Positions 12,001 through 26,380 of a DNA stretch of 64,000 nucleotides are shown piece by piece (positions within the stretch are counted from its first letter, which is position 1; every line of letters begins with the position of its first letter). The DNA is from Symsagittifera roscoffensis (Eukaryota; Xenacoelomorpha; Acoela; Convolutidae). The stretch covers positions 47,535,467 to 47,599,466 of the forward strand of contig NC_087070.1 in NCBI RefSeq assembly GCF_963678635.1, read 5' to 3'. Under the pieces are notes generated by a model. The model did not search any database. It worked only from the letters and a program-made list of their open reading frames with translations, and was not told where the DNA came from. A program made the translations under genes and the position numbers.

Positions 12001-15000
12001 GCCAAAAAATATCGAGAATTGTGAGCTGATCCGAAAATGAGATAAAATTCAACAGACAAAGGGAAGAAATTAATTTAGATTGAGACGTTTTCAATTTTTG
12101 TAGTGAAATTCAAGCCAGGAAAAATTGTAAAAACGAAAAAAAACAATCTAGGTCGAAATCGTCGAGATCAGCCAAAAAAAAACATCACACGGACGAGATG
12201 AATAAGAAAATTATCAAATTGAAGTATTGAATTTCAACAAGCGAATACAATACAGATATCAAAAATCACATGTTCGAAAACTGATTCAGTTATGGGTGTC
12301 TTCATTAGTTCAGACATATGCTTGTCCAAGCAACATCACGCTTCATAAACAAATGATGAACAAAAACCGTTTTTGTACTTCAAAACGTAGAGGGGACCTT
12401 GAGCTAAGTCAGAAGAGATATAAATATCAACAGACAAAGGGAAAAAGTTAAATAGTTGAGACGTTTTCAAAATTTCTAGCGAATTCCAAGACGGGAGAAA
12501 TTGTAAGGACAAATATAGCGATCTGGATCGAAATCGTTTCCGATAACTCAGGCATGCATTTACACGCAGTAACAAACTTCATAGACAGATCAGCCAAAAA
12601 CCACTCAAGGACGAAATAAAATAAGAAATTTCAAATTAGTATTGAATTTCATCAAGCGAAGACAATACCGATATGAAAATCACATAGTCGAAAACTTATT
12701 CAATTATGGATGTCTTCATTAGTTCAGACATATGCTTGTCCATGCAACACCACGCTTCATAAACAAATGACAAACAAAAACAGTTTGTGTTCGCCAATAG
12801 AGAATTGTAAGCTGATTCGAAACTGATATAAAATTCAACAGACAAAGGGAAGAATTTAATTTAGATTGAGACGTTTTCAATTTTTGCAGCGAAATTCAAT
12901 CCAGGGAAAAATTGTAAAGACGAAAATAACGATCTAGGTCGAAATCGTCAAGATCAGCCAAAAAAAAACAATACAAGGACGAGATAAAGTAAGAAAATTT
13001 CAAAGTAAGTACTGAATTTCATCAAGCGAAGACAATACAGATATAAAAAATCACATGTTCGAAACCTGATTCAGTTATGGGTGTCTTCATTAATTCAGAC
13101 ATATGCTTGTTCATGCAACATCACGCTTCATAAACAAAAGGCAAACAACAAAAACAGTTTGTTTTCGCCAAAAATTATCGAGAATTGTAAGCTGATTCGA
13201 AAATGAGATAAAATTCAACAGACAAAGGGAAGAAATTAATTTAGATTGAGAAGTTTTCAATTTTTTAGCGAAATTCAAGCCAGGAAAAATGAAAAATTGT
13301 ACAGACGAAAAAAAAACAATCTAGGTCAAAAACGTTGAGATCAGCCAAAAAAACATCACAAGGACGAGATGAATTAGGATATTATCAAAATAAAGTATTG
13401 CATTTCATCAAGCGAAGACAATACAAATATCAACAATCACATGTTCGAAAACTGATTCAGTTATGGGTGTCTTCATTACTTCAGACATATGCTTGTCCAT
13501 GCAACATCACGATTCATAAGCAAATGATGAATAAAAACCGTTTTTGTACTTCAAAAAGTAGAGGGGACCTTGAGCTAAGTCAGAAGAGATATAAATATCA
13601 ACAGACAAAGGGAAAAAAGTTAATTAGTTGAGACGTTTTCAAAGTTTCTAGCGAATTTCAAGACAGGAGAAATTGTAAGGACAAATATAGCGATCTAGAT
13701 CGAAATCGTTTCCGATAACTCAGTCATGCATGTACACGCAGTAACAAACTTCACAGACAGATCAGGCAAAAACCACTCAAGGACGAAATAAATTAAGAAA
13801 ATTTCAAAATTAGTATTGAATTTCATCAAGCGAAGACAATACCGATATGAAAATCACATGTTCGAAAACTGATTCAGTTATGGATGTCTTCATTAGTTCA
13901 GACATATGCTTGTCCATGCAACACCACGCTTCATAAACAAATGACAAATAAAAATAACTTGTGTTCGCCAATAGAGAATTGTAAGCTGATTCGAAACTGA
14001 TATAAAATTCAACAGACACAGCGAAGATTTTAATTTAGATTGAGACGTTTTCAATTTTGTAGCGAAATTCAAGCCAGGAAAAATGAAAAATTGTAAAGAC
14101 GAAAAAAAAAACAATCTAGGTCAAAAACGTTGAGATCAGCCAAAAAAACATCACAAGGACGAGATGAATTAGGATATTATCAAACTAAAGTATTGCGTTT
14201 CATCAAGCGAAGACAATACAAATATCAACAATCACATGTTCGAAAACTGATTCAGTTATGGGTGTCTTCATTACTTCAGACATATCCTTGTCCATGCAAC
14301 ATCACGGTTCATAAACAAATGATGAATAAAAACCGTTTTTGTACTTCAAAAAGTAGAGGGGACCTTGAGCTAAGTCAGAAGAGATAATATCAACAGACAA
14401 AGGGAAAAAAGTTAATTAGTTGAGACGTTTTCAAAGTTTCTAGCGAATTTCAAGACAGGAGAAATTGTAAGGACAAATAGAGCGATCTAGATCGAAATCG
14501 TTTCCGATAACTCAGTCATGCATGTACACGCAGTAACAAACTTCACAGACAGAGATCAGCCAAAAACCACTCAAGGACGAAATAAATTAAGAAAATTTCA
14601 AAATTAGTATTGAATTTCATCAAGCGAAGACAATACCGATATGAAAATCACATGTTCGAAAACTGATTCAGTTATGGATGTCTTCATTAGTTCAGACATA
14701 TGCTTGTCCATGCAACACCACGCTTCATAAAAAAATGACAAACAAAAACAGTTTGTGTTCGCCAATAGAGAATTGTAAGCTGATTCGAAACTGATATAAA
14801 ATTCAACAGACAAAGGGAAGAATTTAATTTAGATTGAGACGTTTTCAATTTTTGCAGCGAAATTCAATCCAGGGAAAAATTGAAAAAGCGAAAATAACGA
14901 TCTAGGTCGAAATCGTCAAGATCAGCCAAAAAAAAAACAACACAAGGACGAGATAAAGTAAGAAAATTTCAAAGTAAGTATTGAATTTCATCAAGCGAAG

Positions 15001-16691
15001 ACAATACAGATATAAAAAATCACATGTTCGAAACCTGATTCATTTATGGGTGTCTTCATTAGTTCAGACATATGCTTGTCCATGCAACATCACGCTTCAT
15101 AAACAAATGGCAAACAAAAACAGTTTGTTTTCGCCGAAAATTATCGAGAATTGTAAGCTGATTCGAAAATGAGATAAAATTCAACAGACAAAGGGAAAAA
15201 ATTAATTTAGATTGAGAAATTTTCAATTTTTGTAGCGAAATTCGAGCATGGAAAAATTGTAAAGACGAAAAAGACACAATCTAGGTCGAAATCGTCGAAA
15301 TCAGCAAAAAAAACATCACAAGGACAAGATGAATTAGGAATTTATGAAACTAAAGTAATGAATTTCATCAAGCGAAGACAATAAAGATATCAAAAATCAC
15401 ATGTTTGAAAACTGATTCAGTTATGGGTGTCTTCATTAATTCAGACATGCTTGTCCATGCAACAACACGCTTCATAAACAAATGGCAAACAAAAACAGTT
15501 TGTTTTCGCCAAAAATTATCGAGAATTGTAAGCTGATTCGAAAATGAGATAAAATTCAACAGACAAAGGGAAAAAATTAATTTAGATTGAGACGTTTTCA
15601 ATTTTGTAGCGAAATTCAAGCCAGGGAAAATGAAAAATTGTAAAGACGAAAAAAAAACAATCTAGGTCAAAATCGTTGAGATCAGCCAAAAAACATCACA
15701 AGGACGAGATGAATTAGGATATTATCAAATTAAAGTATTGCGTTTCATCAGGCGGAGACAATACAAATATCAACAATCACAAGTTCGAAAACTGATTCAG
15801 TTATGGGTGTCTTCATTACTTCAGACATATCCTTGTCCATGCAACATCACGATTCATAAACAAATGATGAATAAAAACCGTTTTTGTACTTCAAAAAGTA
15901 GAGGGGACCTTGAGCTAAGTCAGAAGAGATATAAATATCAACAGACAAAGGGAAAAAAGTTAAATAGTTGAGACGTTTTCCAACATTTCTAGCGAATTTC
16001 AAGACAGGAGAAATTGTAAGGACAAATATAGCGATCCAGATCGAAATCGTTTCCGATAACTCAGTCATGCATGTACACGCAGTAACAAACTTCACAGACA
16101 GAGATCAGCCAAAAACCACTCAAGGACGAAATAAATTAAGAAATTTTCAAAATTAGTATTCAATTTCATCAAGCGAAGACAATACCGATATGAAAATCAC
16201 ATGTTCGAAAACTGATTCAATTATGGATGTCTTCATTAGTTCAGACATATGCTTGTCCATTCAACATCACGCTTCATAAACAAATGACAAACAAAAACAA
16301 TGTGTGTTCGCCAATAGAGAATTGTAAGCTGATTCGAAATTGATATAAAATTCAACAGACAAAGAGAAGAATTTAATTTAGATTGAGACGTTTTCAATTT
16401 TTGCAGCGAAATTCAAGCCAGGGAAAATTGTAAAGACAAAAATAACGATCTAGGTCAAAATCGTCAAGATCAGCCAAAAAAAACAACACAAGGACGAGAT
16501 AAAGTAGGAAATTTTCAAAATAAGTATTGAATTTCATCAAGCGAAGACAATACAGATATGAAAAATCACATGTTCGAAACCTGATTCAGTTTTGGGTGTC
16601 TTCATTAGATCAGACATATGCTTGTCCATGCAACATCACGCTTCATAAACAAATGACAAACAATAACAGTTTGTTTTCGCCAAAAATTATC

Positions 16692-19005
16692 GAGAATAGT
16701 AAGCTGATTCGAAAATGAGATAAAATTCAACAGATAAAGGGAAGAAATTAATTTAGATTGAGACGTTTTCAATTTAAAAGCGAAATTCAAGCCAGGAAAA
16801 ATTGTAAAGACGAAAAAAACAATCTAGGTCGAAATCGTTCAGATCAGCCAAAAAAGAACATCACAAGGACGAGATGAATTAGGAAATTATCAAAATAAAG
16901 TATTGAGTTTCATCAAGCGAAGACAATACAAATATCAACAATCACATGTTCGAAAACTGATTCAGTTATGGGTGTCTTCATTAGTTCAGACATATGCTTG
17001 TCCATGCAACATCACGCTTCATAAACAAATGAAAAAACAAAAACAATTTGTGTTCGCCAAAAATTATCGAGAATTGTAAGCTGATTCAAAAATGAGGTAA
17101 AATTCAACAGACAAAGGGAAGAAATTAATTTAGATTGAAACGTTTTCAATTTTTGTAGCAAATTCAAGCCAGAAAAATTGTAAAGACGAAAATAACGATC
17201 TAGGTCGAAATCGTCAAGATCAGCCAAAAAAAACATCACAAGGACGAGATGAATTAGGATATTATCAAATTAAAATATTGAGTTTCATCAAGCGAAGACA
17301 AAACAAATATCAACAATCACATGTTCGAAAACTGATTCAGTTATGGGTGTCTTCATTAGTTCAGACATATGCTTGTCCATGCAACATCACGCTCCATAAA
17401 CAAATGATGAACAAAAACCGTTTTTGTACTACAAAAAGTAGAGGGGACCTTGAGCTAAGTCAGAAGAGATATAAATAACAGACAAAGGAAAAACAGTTAT
17501 TTAGTTGAGACGTTTTCAAAATTTCTAGCTAATTTCAAGACAGGAGAAATTGTAAGGACAATTATAGCGATCTAGATCGAAATCGTTTCCGATAACTCAG
17601 GCATGCATGTACACGCAGTAAGAAATTTCAATGACAGAGATCAGCCAAAAACCACTCACGGACTAAATTAAAAAACTTTCAAAATTAGTATTGAATTTCA
17701 TCAAGTGAAGACAATACCGATATGAAAATCACATGTGCGAAAACTGATTCACTTATGGATGTCTTCATTAGTTCAGACATATGCTTGTCCATGCAACATC
17801 ACGCTTCAAAAACAAATGACAAACAAAAACAGTTTGTGTTCGCCAATAGAGAATAGTAAGCTGATTCGAAAATGAGATAAAATTCAACAGATAAAGGGAA
17901 GAAATTAATTTAGATTGAGACGTTTTCAATTTAAAAGCGAAATTCAAGCCAGGAAAAATTGTAAAGACGAAAAAAACAATCTAGGTCGAAATCGTTCAGA
18001 TCAGCCAAAAAAGAACATCACAAGGACGAGATGAATTAGGAAATTATCAAAATAAAGTATTGAGTTTCATCAAGCGAAGACAATACAAATATCAACAATC
18101 ACATGTTCGAAAACTGATTCAGTTATGGGTGTCTTCATTAGTTCAGACATATGCTTGTCCATGCAACATCACGCTTCATAAACAAATGAAAAAACAAAAA
18201 CAATTTGTGTTCGCCAAAAATTATCGAGAATTGTAAGCTGATTCAAAAATGAGGTAAAATTCAACAGACAAAGGGAAGAAATTAATTTAGATTGAAACGT
18301 TTTCAATTTTTGTAGCAAATTCAAGCCAGAAAAATTGTAAAGACGAAAATAACGATCTAGGTCGAAATCGTCAAGATCAGCCAAAAAAAACATCACAAGG
18401 ACGAGATGAATTAGGATATTATCAAATTAAAATATTGAGTTTCATCAAGCGAAGACAAAACAAATATCAACAATCACATGTTCGAAAACTGATTCAGTTA
18501 TGGGTGTCTTCATTAGTTCAGACATATGCTTGTCCATGCAACATCACGCTCCATAAACAAATGATGAACAAAAACCGTTTTTGTACTACAAAAAGTAGAG
18601 GGGACCTTGAGCTAAGTCAGAAGAGATATAAATAACAGACAAAGGAAAAACAGTTATTTAGTTGAGACGTTTTCAAAATTTCTAGCTAATTTCAAGACAG
18701 GAGAAATTGTAAGGACAATTATAGCGATCTAGATCGAAATCGTTTCCGATAACTCAGGCATGCATGTACACGCAGTAAGAAATTTCAATGACAGAGATCA
18801 GCCAAAAACCACTCACGGACTAAATTAAAAAACTTTCAAAATTAGTATTGAATTTCATCAAGTGAAGACAATACCGATATGAAAATCACATGTGCGAAAA
18901 CTGATTCACTTATGGATGTCTTCATTAGTTCAGACATATGCTTGTCCATGCAACATCACGCTTCAAAAACAAATGACAAACAAAAACAGTTTGTGTTCGC
19001 CAATA
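16692..19005 (+). repeat. Perfect or near-perfect tandem duplication, 1,157-bp unit
   Basis: Bases 16692-17848 and 17849-19005 correspond at a constant offset of 1,157 bp, and I found no differences in the parts compared, including shared oddities such as GAATAGTAAG. The join at about 17,849 lies inside the variable module. Three monomers are duplicated together. The identity implies a very recent event, or an assembly duplication. Confidence 0.9.
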
Positions 19006-22000
19006 GAGAATTGTAAGCTGATTCGAAATTGACATAAAATTCAACAGACAAAGGCAAGAATTTAATTTAGATTGAGACGTTTTCAATTTTTGCAGCGAAA
19101 TTCAAGCCAGAAAAAATTGTAAAGACGAAAATAACGATCTAAGTCGAAATCGTCAAGATCAGCCAAAAAAAAACAACACAAGGACGAAATAAAGTAAGAA
19201 ATTTTCAAAATAAGTATTGAATTTCATCTAGCGAAGACAATACAGATATGAAAAATCACATGTTCGAAACCTGATTCATTTATGGGTGTCTTCATTAGTT
19301 CAGACATATGGTTGTCCATGCAACATCACGCTTCATAAACAAAAGACAAACAAAAACAATTTGTGTTCGCCAAAAATTATCGAGAATTGTAAGCTGATTC
19401 GAAAATGAGATAAAATTCAACAGACAAAGGGAAGAATTTAATTTAGATTGAGACGTTTTCAATTTCTGTAGCGAAACCCAAGCCAGGAAAAATTGTAAAG
19501 ACGAAAAAAAAAACAATCTAGGTCGAAATCGTTGAGATCAGCCAAAAAAACATCACAACGACGAGATGAATTAGGAAATTATCAAATTAAAGTATTGAGT
19601 TTCATCAAGCGAAGACAATACAAATATCAACAATCACAAGTTCGAAAACTGATTCAGTTATGGGTGTCTTCATTAGTTCAGACATATGCTTGTCCATGCA
19701 ACATCACGCTTCATAAACAAATGATGAACAAAAACCGTTTTTGTACTTCAAAAAATAGAGGGGACCGTGAGCTTAAGTCAGAAGAGATATAAATATCAAC
19801 CGACAAAGGAAAAAAAGTTATTTAGTTGAGACGTTTTCAAAATTTCTAGCGAATTTCAAGACAGGAGAAATTGTAAGGACAAATAAAGCGATCTAAATCG
19901 AAATCGTTTTCAATTTTTCTGAAATATGCATGTACACGCAATTACAAACTTCAAGACAGAGATCAGCCAGAAACCACTCAAGGACGAGACAAAATAAGAA
20001 ATTTTCAAAATTAGTCTTGAATTTCATCAATAGAAGACAATACAGATATGAAAAATCATATGTTCGAAACCTGATTCAGTTATGGGTGTCTTCATTACTT
20101 CAGACATATGCTTGTCCATGCAACATCACGCTTCATAAACAAATGAAAAAACAAAAACAATTTGTGTTCGCCAAAAATTATCGAGAATTGTAAGCTGATT
20201 CAAAAATGAGGTAAAATTCAACAGACAAAGGGAAGAAATTAATTTAGATTGAAACGTTTTCAATTTTTGTAGCAAATTCAAGCCAGAAAAATTGTAAAGA
20301 CGAAAAAAACAATCTAGGTCGAAATCGTTCAGATCAGCCAAAAAAGAACATCACAAGGACGAGATGAATTAGGAAATTATCAAAATAAAGTATTGAGTTT
20401 CATCAAGCGAAGACAATACAAATATCATAAATCACATGTTCGAAAACTGATTCAGTTATGGGTGTCTTCATTAGTTCAGACATATGCTTGTCCATGCAAC
20501 ATCACGCTTCATAAACAAATGAAAAAACAAATACAATTTGTGTTCGCCAAAAATTATCGAGAATTGTAAGCTGATTCAAAAATGAGGTAAAATTCAACAG
20601 ACAAAGGGAAGAAATTAATTTAGATTGAAACGTTTTCAATTTTTGTAGCAAATTCAAGCTAGAAAAATTGTAAAGACGAAAATAACGATCTAGGTCGAAA
20701 TCGTCAAGATCAGCCAAAAAAAACATCACAAGGACGAGATGAATTAGGATATTATCAAATTAAAATATTGAGTTTCATCAAGCGAAGACAAAACAAATAT
20801 CAACAATCACATGTTCGAAAACTGATTCAGTTATGGGTGTCTTCATTAGTTCAGACATATGCTTGTCCATGCAACATCACGCTCCATAAACAAATGATGA
20901 ACAAAAACCGTTTTTGTACTACAAAAAGTAGAAGGACCTTGAGCTAAGTCAGAAGAGATATAAATAACAGACAAAGGGAAAACAGTTATTTAGTTGAGAC
21001 GTTTTCAAAATTTCTAGCTAATTTCAAGACAGGAGAAATTGTAAGGACAATTATAGCGATCTAGATCGAAATCGTTTCCGATAACTCAGGCATGCATGTA
21101 CACGCAGTAAGAAACTTCATAGACAGAGATCAGCCAAAAACCACTCACGGACTAAATAAAAAAAACTTTCAAAATTAGTATTGAATTTCATCAAGTGAAG
21201 ACAATACCGATATGAAAATCACATGTGCGAAAACTGATTCACTTATGGATGTCTTCATTAGTTCAGACATATGCTTGTCCATGCAACATCACGCTTCAAA
21301 AACAAATGACAAACAAAAACAGTTTGTGTTCGCCAATAGAGAATTGTAAGCTGATTCGAAATTGACATAAAATTCAACAGACAAAGGCAAGAATTTAATT
21401 TAGATTGAGACGTTTTCAATTTTTGCAGCGAAATTCAAGCCAGAAAAAATTGTAAAGACGAAAATAACGATCTAAGTCGAAATCGTCAAGATTAGCCAAA
21501 AAAAAACAACACAAGGACGAGATAAAGTAAGAAATTTTCAAAATAAGTATTGAATTTCATCTAGCGAAGACAATACAGATATGAAAAATCACATGTTCGA
21601 AACCTGATTCATTTATGGGTGTCTTCATTAGTTCAGACATATGGTTGTCCATGCAACATCACGCTTCATAAACAAAAGACAAACAAAAACAATTTGTGTT
21701 CGCCAAAAATTATCGAGAATTGTAAGCTGATTCGAAAATGAGATAAAATTCAACAGACAAAGGGAAGAATTTAATTTAGATTGAGACGTTTTCAATTTCT
21801 GTAGCGAAACCCAAGCCAGGAAAAATTGTAAAGACGAAAAAAAACAATCTAGGTCGAAATCGTTGAGATCAGCCAAAAAAACATCACAACGACGAGATGA
21901 ATTAGGAAATTATCAAATTAAAGTATTGAGTTTCATCAAGCGAAGACAATACAAATATCAACAATCACAAGTTCGAAAACTGATTCAGTTATGGGTGTCT

Positions 22001-22238
22001 TCATTAGTTCAGACATATGCTTGTCCATGCAACATCACGCTTCATAAACAAATGATGAACAAAAACCGTTTTTGTACTTCAAAAAATAGAGGGGACCGTG
22101 AGCTTAAGTCAGAAGAGATATAAATATCAACCGACAAAGGAAAAAAAGTTATTTAGTTGAGACGTTTTCAAAATTTCTAGCGAATTTCAAGACAGGAGAA
22201 ATTGTAAGGACAAATAAAGCGATCTAAATCGAAATCGT
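18097..22238 (+). repeat. 2.33-kb block duplication
   Basis: 18097-19907 matches 20430-22238 at an offset of 2,331-2,333 bp with a few differences (for example AAAACAATTTG versus AATACAATTTG). It overlaps the 1,157-bp duplication, so the second event used one copy of the first. The filler between the two copies, 19908-20429, is a mosaic of other monomers. Confidence 0.85.
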
Positions 22239-24241
22239 TTCCGATAACTCAGGCATACATGTACGCGCAATTACAAACTTCATAGACAGAGATCAGCCAG
22301 AAACCACTCAAGTACGAGACAAAATAAGAAATTTTCAAAATTAGTCTTGAATTTCATCAAGCGAAAACAATACAGATATGATAAATCACATGTTCGAAAT
22401 CTGATTCAGTTTTGGGTGTCTTCATTAATTCAGACATATGCTTGTCCATGCAACATCACGCTTCATAAACAAATGACAAACAAAAACAGTTTGTGTTCGC
22501 CAAAAATTATTGAGAATTGTAAGCTGATTCGAAAATGAGATATAACTCAACAGACAAAGGTAAGAAATTAATTTAGATTGAGACGTTTTCAATTTTTGTA
22601 GCGAAATTCAAGCCAGACATATGCTTGTCCATGCAACATTACGCTCCATAAACAAACGATGAACAAAAACCATTTTTGTACTACAAAAAGTAGAGGGGAC
22701 CTTGAGCTAAGTCAGAAGAGATATAAATAACAGACAAAGGGAAAAAAAGTTATTTAGTTAAGACGTTTTCAAAATTTCTAGCGAAATTCAAGACAGGAGA
22801 AATTGTAAGGACAATTATAGCGATCTAGATCGAAATTGTTTCCGATAACTCAGGCATGCATGTACACGCAGTAACAAACTTCATAGACAGAGATCAGCCA
22901 AAAACCACTCACGGACTAAATTAAAAAAACTTTCAACATTAGTATTGAATTTCATCAAGTGAAGACAATACCGATATGAAAATCACATGTTCGAAAACTG
23001 ATTCAGTTATGGATGTCTTCATTAGTTCAGACGTATGCTTGTCCATGCAACATCACGCTTCATAAACAAATGACAAGCAAAAACAGTTTGTGTGTTTGTG
23101 TTCGTCAATAGAGAATTGTAAGCTGATTCGAAATTGATATAAAATTCAACAGACAAAGGCAAGAATTTAATTTAGATTGAGACGTTTTCAATTTTTGCAG
23201 CGAAATTCAAGCCAGGAAAAATTGTAAAGACGAAAAAAAACAATCTAGGTCGAAATCGTTGAGATCAGCCAAAAAAAAACAACACAAGGACGAGATAAAG
23301 TAAGAAATTTTCAAAATAAGTATTGAATTTCATCTAGCGAAGACCATACAGATATGAAAAATCACATGTTCGAAACCTGATTCATTTATGGGTGTCTTCA
23401 TTAGTTCAGACATATGCTTGTCCATGCAACATCACGCTTCATAAACAAATGACAAATAAAAACAGTTTGTGTTCGCCAAAAATTATCGAGAATTGTAAGC
23501 TAATTCGAAAATGAGATAAAATTCAACAGACAAAGGGAAGAATTTAATTTAGATTGAGACGTTTTCAATTTTTGTAGCGAAACTCAAGCCAGGAAAAATT
23601 GTAAAGACGAAAAAAAACAATCTAGGTCGAAATCGTTGAGATCAGCCAAAAAAACATCACAAGGACGAGATGAATTAGGAAATTATCAAATTAAAGTATT
23701 GAGTTTCATCAAGCGAAGACAATACAAATATCAACAATCACAAGTTCGAAAACTGATTCAGTTATGGGTGTCTTCATTAGTTCAGACATATGCTTGTCCA
23801 TGCAACATCACGCTTCATAAAAAATTGATGAACAAAAACCGTTTTTGTACTTCAAAAAGTAGAGGGGACCGTGAGCTTAACTCAGAAGAGATATAAATAT
23901 CAACAGACAAAGGAAAAAAGTTATTTAGTTGAGACGTTTTCAAAATTTCTAGCGAATTTCAAGACAGGAGAAATTGTAAGGACAAATATAGCGATCTAAA
24001 TCGAAATCGTTTCCGATAACTCAGGCATGCATGTACGCGCAATTACAAACTTCATAGACAGAGATCAGCCAGAAACCACTCAAGGACGAGACATTATAAG
24101 AAATTTTCAAAATTAGTCTTGAATTTCATCAAGCGAAAACAATACAGATATGAAAAATCACATGTTCGAAATCTGATTCAGTTATGGGTGAACTCATTAG
24201 TTCAGACATATGCTTGTCCATGCAACATCACGCTTCAAACA

Positions 24242-26380
24242 AATGATGAACAAAAACCGTTTTTGTACTTCAAAAAGTAGAGGGGACGGTGAGCTTAACT
24301 CAGAAGAGATATAAATATCAACAGACAAAGGAAAAAAGTTATTTAGTTGAGACGTTTTCAAAATTTCTAGCGAATTTCAAGACAGGAGAAATTGTAAGGA
24401 CAAATATAGCGATCTAAATCGAAATCGTTTCCGATAACTCAGGCATGCATGTACACGCAGTAACAAACTTCATAGACAGAGATCAGCCAAAAACCACTCA
24501 AGGACGAAATAATATAAGAAAATTTCAAATTTAGTCTTGAGTTTCATCAAGCGAAGACAATACAAATATCAACAATCACATGTTCGAAAACTGATTCAGT
24601 TATGGGTGTCTTTACTAATTCAGACATATCCTTGTCCATGCAACATCACGCTTCATAAACAAAAGACAAAAAAAAAACAGTTTGTGTGTTTGTGTTCGCC
24701 AATAGAGAATTGTCAGCTGATTCGAAATTGATATAAAATTCAACAGACAAAGGCAAGAATTTAATTTAGATTGAGACGTTTTCAATTTTTGCAGCGAAAT
24801 TCAAGCCAGAAAAAATTGTAAAGACGAAAATAACGATCTAAGTCGAAATCGTCAAGATCAGCCAAAAAAAAACAACACAAGGACGAGATAAATTAAGAAA
24901 TTTTCAAAATAAGTACTGAATTTCATCTAGCGAAGACAATACAGATATGAAAAATCACATGTTCGAAACCTGATTCATTTATGGGTGTCTTCATTAGTTC
25001 AGACATATGCTTGTCCATGCAACATCACGCTTCATAAACAAATGATGAACAAAAACCGTTTTTGTACTTCAAAAAGTAGAGGGGACCGTGAGCTTAACTC
25101 AGAAGAGATATAAATATCAACAGACAAAGGAAAAAAGTTATTTAGTTGAGACGTTTTCAAAATTTCTAGCGAATTTCAAGACAAGAGAAATTGTAAGGAC
25201 AAATATAGCGATCTAAATCGAAATCGTTTCCGATAACTCAGGCATGCATGTACACGCAGTAACAAACTTCATAGACAGAGATCAGCCAAAAACCACTCAA
25301 GGACGAAATAATATAAGAAAATTTCAAATTTAGTCTTGAGTTTCATCAAGCGAAGACAATACAAATATCAACAATCACATGTTCGAAAACTGATTCAGTT
25401 ATGGGTGTCTTTACTAATTCAGACATATCCTTGTCCATGCAACATCACGCTTCATAAACCAAAGACAAACAAAAACAGTTTGTGTGTTTGTGTTCGCCAA
25501 TAGAGAATTGTAAGCTGATTCGAAATTGATATAAAATTCAACAGACAAAGGCAAGAATTTAATTTAGATTGAGACGTTTTCAATTTTTGCAGCGAAATTC
25601 AAGCCAGAAAAAATTGTAAAGACGAAAATAACGATCTAAGTCGAAATCGTCAAGATCAGCCAAAAAAAAACAACACAAGGACGAGATAAAGTAAGAAATT
25701 TTCAAAATAAGTATTGAATTTCATCTAGCGAAGACAATACAGATATGAAAAATCACATGTTCGAAACCTGATTCATTTATGGGTGTCTTCATTAGTTCAG
25801 ACATATGCTTGTCCATGCAACATCACGCTTCATAAACACGCAGTAACAAACTTCATAGACAGAGATCAGCCAAAAACCACTCAAGGACGAAATAATATAA
25901 GAAAATTTCAAATTTAGTCTTGAGTTTCATCAAGCGGAGACAATACAAATATCAACAATCACATGTTCGAAAACTGATTCAGTTATGGGTGTCTTTACTA
26001 ATTCAGACATATCCTTGTCCATGCAACATCACGCTTCATAAACAAAAGACAAAAAAAACAGTTTGTGTGTTTGTGTTCGCCAATAGAGAATTGTAAGCTG
26101 ATTCGAAATTGATATAAAATTCAACAGACAAAGGCAAGAATTTAATTTAGATTGAGACGTTTTCAATTTTTGCAGCGAAATTCAAGCCAGAAAAAATTGT
26201 AAATACGAAAATAACGATCTAAGTCGAAATCGTCAGGATCAGCCAAATAAAACAACACAAGGACGAGATAAAGTAAGAAATTTTCAAAATAAGTATTGAA
26301 TTTCATCTAGCGAAGACAATACAGATATGAAAAATCACATGTTCGAAACCTGATTCATTTATGGGTGTCTTCATTAGTTC
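24242..26380 (+). repeat. Three-copy tandem of a two-monomer unit of about 0.8 kb
   Basis: A pair of monomers starting at about 24,242 repeats at about 25,041 (offset 799). A third, truncated copy follows from about 25,840. All share an inserted TTTGTGTG beside the core (near 24,680, 25,478 and 26,060) and the core variant TTTACTAATTCAGACATATCC. Confidence 0.8.
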
